The notes beneath the pieces are model-generated. The model did no database searches. It was not told the origin of the DNA and saw nothing but the letters and a program-made list of their open reading frames with translations. A stretch of DNA of 64,000 nt from Vandiemenella viatica (taxonomy: Eukaryota > Arthropoda > Insecta > Orthoptera > Morabidae), in contig CM061914.1 of the NCBI GenBank assembly GCA_031002005.1, positions 194,946,685-195,010,684 of the forward strand. Reading direction: 5' to 3'. Made by a program: the position numbers and the translations under genes. This document shows, one piece after another, positions 26,201 through 38,200 of the stretch; within the stretch, counting starts at the first letter, position 1; every line of letters starts with the position of its first letter.

Positions 26201-29200
26201 AATGCATGTTGCAGCAGGGCAACTCGTCCTAGTAAGGAAAAATAGCGGCTTTTAGTTAATGTAAATTACACAAGATAGTGAAACTACACCCAACACTCAC
26301 CAAAGTTGAAGGGAGGTGGACAGCAGAAAAAAAAAAATACAGTGGATGACACTACCTCCCAATCTGAACTCCGCAGGTGGGAATTGGCATATCAACACAT
26401 CCTGCAGACTAGACATCCCCCAGGCCTTAATTTCTGTTAATATCTTCCATCCTCACCCCTATACACGCATATATTTTTATTTATTTATTACTATTATTAT
26501 TTTTTCAACCATTTTAATCTTTCTTATACTCGCGGTTATATTATTGTTGCTCCCCCCACCACCTCCAACGGTCTATTGCGTTCTACGAGTGGCTGCGTCA
26601 AACGCAAGTCTTGCACAAACCCCGCCACCTACCTCTGTTAACTTGGAAAAGGGATTTTCACCCGAAATATTGTTTTTTCTTTGTTTTGTGTTCCTGCTGC
26701 CCTCCTCCTTTCAACTTTGGTGAGTGTTGGGTGTATTTTCCCTTTCTTTTCAGTGTAAATATTGCCTTGCGGCATTTCTTTCCTTGCATAGTTACCTATA
26801 AAAGATAGTGAAAATTGGAAACAAAAATTGAAGTCAAGAAAGCTGGAAAAAAAAAATCAGGCCAACACAATTGTGTTTTGAGTTTTCATCACAGCCATCC
26901 TGCCTCAAACTTGCGACAGACACATCAGACTAAAGCAAGTAACTGTGATTAATTCCTTTCACTTTATTCATCTAAGTGGGTTATTCAGCATATATCGTTT
27001 CCCCACAGACTCTCGGTAATTATATATATCAAACTAAAGCAGACAGCTGCAACCGTAAAACTCACAGTGCGTTCATGTCGGCACCTTGGTCTAGCAGGAA
27101 CAGCGCAGTGTGCGAGTCTTCTTTCAGGATGGCCTGGTGCAGCAACGTCTGGCCTCGACCGTTACGGACATTGACGTCGGCACCACCTGCCACGAGAAAC
27201 CGGCATTTTAATAGCATTATTTATATTACTCTCACTACTTCTGGCAAGATAAGCAAATTCTCATAAAGCTAAGGAACATTTATATAATCTAATCTGGTAA
27301 AAAGGGGAAAAAAAAAGAAGCCAAAATGAGGGAGCAAGGATATAAGAATCCGAGTCAGCTGAAATACATGTGAGAACGTTATGAACAGATTGATTCTGTG
27401 TAAAAAGTGAACTTCGCTATCTTTCAAACTGGAATGTTGACCGAGTATTTTTAACACGGTCAGAATTGTTATTGATATCTTAGGAATTGTTGTGAGAGTA
27501 TAAGACAAATAAAATAAATTAAATATAAAAATACAAAGTTTATTCCTATAGCAAGTCTGTAAGTATTACAATGGTGACCACCTTTACTGGAAATTAATGA
27601 GCAAGCATAAGTCTAGTACAGAAAAAAAAGGAAAGAATTATGAAATTATAATTTATTTACATTTCAACAACTATAGTCTTAATATCGTAAAAGTATTCCA
27701 CGTCAGAAGAGAGGTTGGTGGGAAAGACTGGATTACAGTTGGTTCTGGATTGTGTACACTGGGTTTTTTGATGTACTTGATAAGTTATGGGTCAGGATAG
27801 CTGTTCGTGAACAATTATGCATGATAATAATTTAAAATAAGGGCTTCTGTTCAGTTGTTACAGTAGGCGGCAAAAAATTCACGATTTGAGCAAATTATAT
27901 ATGAGGAGACGGAGGGACAGTATTTTGTGGGATACAGGTTGCATCTGAAACAGTAAATGGCTTTACACCTCAACGACACCAAAGTGGAAAGAACTGGTAG
28001 CAAATGACAGGAAGGAATCAGAACACGGTCTTTTTTGAAGGAACCATCCTGGCATTTGCCTGATAACCGTGCAAATCCGAAAACTGGGTAGCCGAAAGGG
28101 GATTTCAATCCACGTCCTCCGGAATGCCGAGCACCAGCAGTTGTAAAGTCGTAAGCTTACAGAGGGGTGTAGGTGGCCATTACGCACAGAGACGTCTATG
28201 TTGAAGAAGCTATGTGGGCGAGTGAATGCGATGGGGTGATGTTTAGAGAGTGGGCGTTATAAAGGCAGTTTATAACTTAACAGCATTTCTCCCCACTCTA
28301 CTGTCTCCCGAACAAGTTCTGAAACTTAAGAAACAATAACGTTCTAACAAGTTAAAACAAACTGTAACAGGATCACTAGCAGAAACTTCTCCTTCCCCGA
28401 CTAGAGATTACAATTTGTCAGATGTATTATCTTGGTTCTCTGGATGGAGCTGTGTCGATTTATTAAAACCCAACGTTTCTGCCATCGTGCTCTGGCTTTC
28501 ATCAGAGGACAGAAACGCTAGGTTTTACCACAATAAATCGACGTGGCTGCTCCTGGAGAACTAAGATAATACATACAGTAACCGCGGAACCTTTCGGAAT
28601 CAATTTGTTGGATATCCAGTGCTGTGACAATTTTTTTTTTTTTAACCCTAACATTTGAGCCAGCAAATTTACAACTTTCTGGTCTGGAAGAGGGCAAACA
28701 CTCTAGATAGAAGGTGGGCTTTTTGTACGAACACACAGTGTCAATTGGGTAGCGTATGAATCTTTTTTATATATTTGTGGCTTTATGCCTCGTCAACGTC
28801 GAGGTCATTAGAGGCGGGATAGGATTGGGGGCAAGGAATTGGAAGGAATTTGGCCATGGCCTATCTGAAGGAAGCATCCCAGCATTTGTCTGTGTAGTGT
28901 ATCGCTACACTGCACAGTAATATTCACAATATGCTTAGCTCCTGGCTCAGGTGGACAGTTCAAACTAAGGGGACAGCGCTGCTGCAATATGCGGCATTGA
29001 GGCAGGTACCCGGGAGCCGTTAGGTTGTGTGGAGAGCAGAGTAGAAGGCCAGCTCTGTGGTTGGGTGCAACGCTAGCCGACGGGAGAACACGATGCGCGG
29101 CGACTAATGTTAGCACGGTTGGTGGTGGTGCTCTGTGTTCCACGTCGCCATCGGAGTGGATGACGCAGTCCGACGGCCAGCAGATGGGTCATTGCCTGGG

Positions 29201-32200
29201 AATGCTACTGGAAGCAGACTTGGTGCCTCCGGAAAAATGGTAACTGCTCAGAGATGTTGATAACAACTGCAAGAAGTGTCTTATTGATAAATCCTGTCGC
29301 CCTAGAGACTGTCATCGCCCCACTGCACTTAGTGAAAGGAAATATAACAAAACTGCTGAGAACTGATAGATATAGTAGTATTGTACTATAGTACTATTGT
29401 AGTACATGTTGATTATTTAATTGTAACTGAAAAGTAATTGTTGTAATACATGTTAATCTCAAACGTACACGAAACAGTGTTGCAAACATTTAAAGTAAAA
29501 TTCCAAATCCCCTTCTCAATTACTTCATTCAGTAATAATATTGTCGGTAAAATGATTAAAATAAAAGGTAATGTAATTTTAAAAGAGGAGGAAGTACAAG
29601 CTGTACGCTTTACCTGTGCTGATTTGGGGAAACCACGGAAAACCCAAAACTGGATGCCCGGGGGGGGGGGGGGTGTCAAATCTCCTGAATGAGAGGCGAG
29701 AGCATGTGACAAATCGACCACCGTCAACACATACCGACATTAATGTATACTACTCTCAAGTTCTAGTATTCAGAGATATCAGTTTGGTGCAGTTGCTCAC
29801 CCTGGATGAGGCTGGCCACGAGGTGCTCCATGCCGCAGCTGAGGGCCAGCGCGAGAGGCGAGTTGCCCGCAGAGTCCTTCAAGTTCAGGTCCGGAGCGGT
29901 GCCCTTCGCCTCCTTGCCCTCCGACAAGGCCACTGCACACACACAAAACCCTCCAGGGTAATCCCCTAAAGCTCTCCAACTCTCATTTTTGTTTACTTGT
30001 TTACAGACTTTGGAGTCCATTTGTACAACTTTGCAATGATTGGTGTTCACTGCTTACAAAACAATTTAATTAAAAAAATGGCTTATAGTCTACTACTACT
30101 AGAATTATAAACTTTTACAATATAATAATACAAGCTACTAAGTCTAAAAAAATTCTGATTAAAATTAACCGTTACTCATTCATTCATATCTCAAGATATA
30201 AGAACCTAACAAACTGTCTTGGTTTAACAATATTACTCTAACCCCACTGTGAGTTAGCAAACTTGCACATTCTTGTTAAGGGATTATTTTCTGTATACAA
30301 ATGTGTATATCTCATTAGGGAAAATATTGTTGTTCGACGATTAATTTTTTGGGTACGTTTTATCTTAAACCACCTAGCAATTCTGAACGATCAATGTTAC
30401 CACTGCAGAACTTTAACAATGATCTAAAAGAATCAAGTTCACAAAATGATTGCAAAGATGGTATTCTAAAGATGGATGCAATGTGGGTGTACGTATGATC
30501 ACCAAATGGGTCTGGAAAACCAATCCTAAATGTCGTGTATCCAAAAAATTTATGCTGAACAGTTTCTATTCTTGTAGTTCGAGACGACATGTACGGTAAC
30601 CAAATTACTGATGAATATGCTAATGTTGATCTTACAATGGATAGATATATTATTCTATGTGCTTTAGTGGAATGGATTTTGCGACATGTCCTCAAAATGT
30701 TTTGGTTACAATAGTGTCAACATGTTCATCAAAACTCATTTTACTATCGAATATTACTCCTAAATCATTAACAGAGTGCTCCAACTCCATTTTGATATTT
30801 ATCTCGCAAACAGTAGGGTTCACTCAAATTTTTCGCAGCCTTTAATCTTAAATTTCTCAGTTTCCCCATCATTGGACATGCCACGTGTTCAACTGCTCAC
30901 GTCATATACCAACTAACTTGCCGCCACTGCAGTAGCTCCTGTACAGGCCACACCTTACAGCAACTCTCAGTCAGAATGAATGGCAATAAGATAGGATAGG
31001 GAAAAATAAATAGATACCCATCACTTACCACAGATGAAGGCAGGAGGGCGAGACGAACACGTAAAAACACAAAACATAAACAAATTGCACAATATTTCGA
31101 CACGAGTCTTGGCGGGTTGGGATGTGACCACATCTTTCCCCCCTGCCATATGTCTCGCTGCCCACATGATTAAGACTCATGTCGAAATATTGTGCAATTT
31201 GTTTATGTTTTTGTGTTTGTGTTTTTGTGTGTTCAACTCGCCCTCCTACCTTCACCTGTGGTAAGTGACGGGTATCTATTTATTTTTCCCTATCCTATCT
31301 TATTTCCAGTGCCTCGCGGTAGTTTCTTTGTTTCCATTATCAGAATGAATGGCTACAGACAAACAGTCAACCACAACTTATAACCTCCAATATCAGAGAT
31401 GCCAATAGCCATGACTCCAACAACCTCGACTGTTTTACTGTGAGAGTAGTAAGAGTTTTCCCCAACAGCACCACTGCATCACAACTCCAGAGATTGCAAC
31501 TAGTGTAACACCCCCCTGGTCTTAACCAATAATAAAATACTACCACTTAACCCATCACTTTTTAATTTAATTAGTTTCTTTTTATCTACTAACATTTTTT
31601 AATTATTAACAAATTTTTGTATCAGTACTAGGTATCCTTTGGTATATATATTTATTTTACCAATGCCTGCAATATATTATTTGAGACATTGCCGATATAT
31701 CGATAGTCTACTCCTTAGCAGAACCCCCACCATTTCTCCCACTACCTAGCCAGTCACGGGGTGATGTTCTGTGTGCAAACTTGTACGCAACCAATTGGCC
31801 CATTTATCTACTACATGAAGAAGGTTAATGCTGAAATATTGTATTTCTGTCCCCCCCCCCCCCTTACATGTTTTCTCTCATCGCAACCGTCAACTTTGGT
31901 ATGTGGTGGGTCAATATCCCTTTCATTTATTATTTACGTCATCTAGAACCCACTTCCTTTATACTTAGTTTCATTATTTCAGATTTTTGACAGTCACATC
32001 CAAATGAAAGATACTGCAGGGCCACGGGCTGTACATTAATTGAAACCTCATAAAAATTTGACCAGCAGTTTTTGTGTGAGTCTTGGGCATCCCAACTTAC
32101 AGACAGAAACAAACTAATTTTTTTAAAAAACTTTTGATTTCTTCACTGTTTCTAATTAATAGTACACCAACTGATTTAAAAAATATAAATATTAAATGTA

Positions 32201-35200
32201 CAGACTTATTTTCCACCATAGTTTTATGATACTTAAAGATTATGAGAGTCTGAAGTTACAATGCTATCACTAATATCAGTAAAGTAACCAGTGATTATAA
32301 TGGAAATAAATGGAAGCATTAATTTAAGGAACATTTTAGGCTTGAAAGAAATGTCAATGCTAACTGTGCCACACTAGTGACATGACAGCTATTGTTGTAC
32401 CTTTAATAAACAATAAAGGAAAGGGAAATTAACGCACCACATACCAAATAGTGACAAACAAATAGTGTATTTGTTTGTCAGCACAAGTGTTCCCTCTCAT
32501 CGCAGCCGTCCACTTTGGTATGTGGTGAGTTAATTTCCCTTTCCTTTATTGTTTATATCGCCTAGAAGCCGCTTCCATGTTCATTAGTTTCATCATTGCT
32601 GTACCTTTGAAATCGATGATGGCTTTTATTGCCTCTTCTTGTTTCTTGGCAATGGCGATGTGTAGCGGAGTCTGCTTGTAAGGAAGGTCTTCTCTGCTGC
32701 CACTGCCACCGTCTTCCGTCGGCTTCAGCGTCTGCAGATTCGGATTGGCCCCGCTACGAAGCAGCTTAGAGACGAGTCTGCTCAGTCCCTTCGCACACGC
32801 CACGTGCAGTGCCGTCTCCCCCTGGAACGATACAGCAACAAGTCTCCAACACTCTGAATAGCTTCCCTTCTGCATCCACAAGTAAATAATCACAATGGGT
32901 TCTGCTGCATGGAGGAATTCAAGCAACACTCCAGGGTGTGAAATACAGTGTCGGAAATGCAGAAGTTAGGGTAGGAAACGTGTCAGAAGTGAGAACAGGT
33001 GTACCACACTACTGCTGTTCACTATTTGCCATTTATAGTTTAAAGTAAGGTTCTTTGCAGGTGAAATTGTTGTATAATACAATTAAAATAATAAATTGGT
33101 ATAAACATTTACAATGGGATATGGAGAACATAGCTGCCTACATAACAACAATGAATGAGGATCAACACTAAAAATGGAGCGTCCATAAACCACATAGCTC
33201 CATTTTGGCCTCCTGTTATCCCCCCTCCCCACATAACCCTACATGGCTTTTTCCACCTCCCCCTCCCCCCCTGTAGCGTGTAGCTTTATTCCCCTTTTGA
33301 TTCCAAAAAGACATTTTGTACTGTTTTCTCCTGTCAGACTATTGTAAATTACATACGGAGATAAATAACTGACGGAAATAAATGTTCACATGATGTTGTG
33401 TGTTCTGTTCCTCATTTTAACTGTGAAAAATGTGATGAAATGAAAGCTACGTGGTCTGGCTTGGAACCTCCCCCCACGTAGCCCAGTGTAGCGTTCCAGT
33501 CAACCCCTCCCCCTAGACCAAGCCACGTAGTGTGGGCATGCTCCCAAAGTAAGCTGATTAAATGTACAAATAGAACAATAAAGAGAGGAGTATTTTCAAT
33601 TGATAAAATGATGTTTCAGTAATCGAAGTCTGTCACCATCATTAAGTGACAGAGATGATACGTTTTATCAATGGTCTCATTCTGATAGTTTGTAAAAAAA
33701 AAAGTTTCCTTTAGAAAAATATACAATATACAATGCAGTGAAGATGGAATTGTTTCTTGAAGGCGCTAATTCTAAATTTCTCAGCTCCACCATTTGGCCA
33801 GTTACATAGAGAAGGTAGTGGAGAAAGATTTCTGAAGTCTTGCATCTTACTGGAAAGCTTAATTTTGGAAGGGGGTAAGGGGGGGGGGGGAGCAGTAAGG
33901 GAACTAATATACAAAAATTTGCTCAGATATGGCAGGACAGTATGGGACAAGAGCTTGGGTATCACACAGAAGACTTGTGACAGTCTATCTGCCTTGTTTG
34001 CATGCGTTTACTATCACAGAATGAAGTAAATAAAATATACGACAAAGAGGCTGGGATAGGAGAGGGGTAAAGAGTGCTGTGAATATGTAAAGCAAAAATT
34101 GTCACATGAAATGATATTGGAAAAAGGAGATGACCAGGACCATAAACTGGCACTTGATTTCACGGGTACTGGAGGTAAGGGAATTGGGGACTGAACCAAA
34201 TTATCAAGCAGCTGCTCAGTACTTACACTTCTGGAAATTGAAATAAGAACACATTGACGCCGGTGTGTAAGACCCACCATACTTGCTCCGGACACTACGA
34301 GAGGGCTGTACAAGCAATGATCAAACGCACGGCACAGCGGACACACCAGGAACAGCAGTGTTGGCTGTCGAAGGGCGCTAGCTGCGCAGCGGTTGGGCAC
34401 CGTCGCAGTCAGTGTCAGCCAGTTAGCCGTGGCATACGGAGCTCCATCTCAGTCTTTAACACTGGTAGCATGCCGCGACAGCGTGTACGTGAACTGTATG
34501 TGCAGTTGACGGACTTTGAGCGAGGGCGTATAGTGGGCATGCGGGAGGCCGGGTGGACGTACCGCCGAATTGCTCAACATGTGGGGCGCGAGGTCTCCAC
34601 AGTACATCGATGTTGTTGCCAGTGGTCAGTGGAAGGTGCACGTGCCCGTCGACCTGGGTCTGGACACCAGCGACGCACGGACGCATGCCAAGACCGTCGC
34701 ATCCTACGCAGTGCCGTAGGGGACCGCACCGCCACTTTCCGGCAAATTAGGGACACTGTTGCTCCTGGGGTATCAGAGAGGACCATTCGCAACCGTCTCC
34801 ATGAAGCTGGGCTATGGTCCCGCGCACCGTTAGGTCGTCTTCCGCTCATGCCCCAACATCGTGCAGCCTGCCTCCAGTGGTGTCGTGACAGGCGTGTATG
34901 GAGGGACGAATGGAGACGTGTCGTCTTCAGTGATGAGAGTCGCTTCTGTCTTGGTGCCAATGATGGTCGTATGCGTGTTTGGCGCCGTGCAGGTGAGCGC
35001 CACAATCAGGACTGCATACGACCGAGGCACACAGGGCCAACACCCGGCATCATGGTGTGGGGAGCGATCTCCTACACTGTCCGTACACCTCTGGTGATCG
35101 TCGAGGGGACACTGCACAGTGCACGGTAAATTCAAACCGTCATCGAACCCATTGTTCTACCATTGCTAGACCGGCAAGGGAACAAGCTGTTCCAACAGGA

Positions 35201-38200
35201 CAATGCACGTCCACATGTATCCCGTGCCACCCAACGTGCTCTAGAAGGTGTAAGTCAACTAGCCTGGCCAGCGAGATCTCCCATTGAGCATGTTTGGGAC
35301 TGGATGAAACGTCGTCTCACGCGGTCTGCACGTCCAGCACGAAAGCTGGTCCAGCTGAGGTGCCAGGTGGAAATGGCTTGGCATGCCATTCCACGGGACT
35401 ACATCCAGCACCTCTACGATCGTCTCCATGGAGAATTGCAGCCTGCATTGCTGCGAAAGGAGGATATACACGGTACTAGTGCCGACATTGTGCATGCTCT
35501 GTTGCCTGTGTCTATGTGCCTATGGTTCTGTCTGTGTGATCATGTGTTGTATCTGACCCCAGGAACGTGTATATAAAGTTTCCCATTCCTGGGACAATGA
35601 ATTCTCAGTGTTCTTATTTCAATTTCCAGGAGTGTATTTCAAAGAGTGGCAGGATTTAAAGTAAAACTGACACTAAGCAAACAATGTTTATAATATTTTC
35701 GCTATGACACAAGATCCATCACAATTATTAACTAATAACAAAGTGCCTGACCTTCCTGTTGACGTGATTGCTGTACGCAGAATGGCCGCACAGGAACAGC
35801 CCGGCTTCCTCCAGACCTTCCTGAGCGACTAGATGCAGCAGGGAGTCGGCAGTCGACGTGTAGATCTGGAAACAGGGGGAAACACCACAATGTCATCCTA
35901 GACGATGCTTCAGACGATGAAATAAATGTGCAACTTGGCTGGTTGACTGAAGTGGTCTGCAAACCAATACGATGGCTTTTCGTCTACTAACTTCACACAA
36001 ACCAAAATTTGTTTCTTCTCGATTCATCCCTTGTTTAGCTTACCACCGTGAGGTCAAATTAATTTCTTTGCAGAGGCCCTTAAACTGGAAACTAAAAGAG
36101 CCAATACATTTTTAGATGGTGCTAACAAACACAAATTAATATGTGAAATTGTTCATAACAACCCTGTGTCTGCCATAATAAATTTTATGAACTGTAGCAG
36201 GAAAATAATCTTAGGTGGTAAAATGTTTGGTATATAAAACTAACATCGTGTCATGAGCCAGATAAATTTATTACCTTGAAAGATCAAAACGAAAACATGA
36301 AATACACAATACTCATTTCTCAGATATCCAGAATCACTTCAATTGAAAGTACTGAAAATTAAGTAAAAATTTTGAACTTTTATGTTCAGACCATTTACAG
36401 TTGACATTGAAAATCATAGAATCAGAATTTCTGCACAATAGACATTTTATGAAACAGTTTCAGTATTGTTTTAAGTGTACTTCAAACTGTGAATGGAGGT
36501 TTTCCCAGCATGCCAATGCAATGTAATATAATTTCCACGGACTTGCGTCGAGGTGGTGTCAAAAAAGTGTTTCAATGGTATCGCAATACTATTTATTCAT
36601 AACTCCATTCTGTGGAAATACAGAGTTAATGTTTTAGGGCTGTGTGGGTGTCCTGCGATGAAATACCTTCACAGAGCCTAGAATCCAAATATTTTGTTTT
36701 TCAATTAAAATATTTTGAGGTGTTAGTTCACAGTAACATGGACAGCAACCGGCAACACTTACATATTGAACGAGGGTTTAAAAGACTTCAACTAAGTGGA
36801 AAATACTTCACTCAATAAGTATATCAACAACACTTGAATTCTGAATGAGGGCTTTAAGACGTCAGTTATCTACTACACAATTTCCTAAGCTCGCTCACTC
36901 ACTCACCTCGTTAGTTATTGGCTGCAGAACAGAGTCACGTGTCAGCCTTCACTCCCAAATCAACAGGCACCAGAGATATCATTAGAAGAAATTCAAGGTC
37001 ATGCTACTATTACCAAATTAATTGCCATGACACTTTTTTTAAGTTTGGTTTTCGTAGCAGGTCCAAGATGAATAAATATCGATAAACTTTACAGCTAAAA
37101 AAACTGTGGAACTTCTTTTCAGTAACATATTGTTAATGAATGCAACATAAAAAAAACTTTAAAAAACTTAAATTACTCATGGTCTCTGCTACAACCAGAA
37201 ATGCTAATTGTCATTCCGGCATAGGCTAATTTTCAATTTAATTAAAACTTTCGATAATTTTGTTTCTTGACCAAAGTTTATACATTACGATTTATTTGCT
37301 TTTTATGTATTTTACTGACCATTTCATTAACGGTCTTTGTTCATGTTCGCTGTACTCGAGTTAATAGGTTGCTTAAAGCGGAAATCAGACCAAATATGTT
37401 CCCAATCGAATATTCTGGAAATTCATTTCTTTGGAGTTGTTCAACTGATTAATAATCTGGAATCTGTATCAAGTTCTCTGGCCATTACAGAGACTATGAC
37501 CAAAGATTACATTATGAATGACAATTCTCAATAATAAAAAAAAATAAAAAAAGAGATGCTTTCGAAGTAAACAGGAATTCAAAATTTGCAGACTGAACTT
37601 TAAGGGTCAAATACAAGTTTGTATTTCAGCAAGTTCGAGTCTACGACGATTGAAACAACTATAGGATGGCGCTATCGTCCCTATACGTGTTTAATACCTG
37701 TCTGTGAATACTTCTGTTTTCTTCAGGATGAAGAGATTTTATTCACCCTAAGAGCGAATCACACACATCAAGTTGTATTTGTGTCAGATCAGGTCAACCT
37801 GTCACAATCTTTGACGCTAAAAACTCTAACTATTCTTGACACCAGTGTAGAAAATATTTCTTTCAATAAGTACAAAAGCACAGCATTTTCTGAAAAATAC
37901 AAACATTTATTCTTTCAGAAGACCTGTATAGTTTAGAGCTATGACGATGGCAACAGTGAGCCGTATCCGACTAGTTTTGTGTGAACTCACAGGGTTCGGC
38001 GAGGCCCCCGCAGCTATGAGCCTCCCAGCGAAGCTGTCGTCGTCGTACGGAGGTCCGGCGAGGAGAGCGTACCAGAGGGGTGTGTGGCCCTCCTCGGTGC
38101 GCAGGTTGAGGTCCGTCTTGGACTCCATGAGCAGCGTGAAGACGGCGTCGTTGCGAGCCAACACACTCAGGTGCAGTGGAGTGCTGCAAACCGTCAGCCA

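Larger units (their letters stand above)
27187..29800 (-). other. ANKFY1 intron between visible exons 6 and 7
   Basis: About 2.6 kb. It holds a degenerate SINE (27950-28140) and a second SINE (28770-29725) split by a 720-bp insertion. 27270-27940 and 28200-28760 show no recognisable gene. Confidence 0.55.
29933..32604 (-). other. ANKFY1 intron between visible exons 5 and 6
   Basis: About 2.7 kb. It holds a jockey-superfamily LINE fragment (30360-30840) and three foldback-family pieces: complete at 30985-31339, right half at 31795-31985, complete at 32405-32594 on the splice donor. 31990-32390 is AT-rich with nothing recognised. Confidence 0.6.
32822..35751 (-). other. ANKFY1 intron between visible exons 4 and 5
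   Basis: About 2.9 kb. It holds a G/C-rich TIR element (33173-33545), a degraded CR1/L2-like LINE (33785-34190) and a nearly complete Tc1-like transposon (34226-35634). Confidence 0.65.

Noticed and set aside
26316..26723. Plus-strand frame of 135 residues, hydrophobic
   Set aside because: Low-complexity Ile/Leu/Phe/Pro run inside a foldback element; no family and no splice context.
34456..35135. Minus-strand frames opposite the transposase
   Set aside because: Antisense shadows of the Tc1-like coding region.
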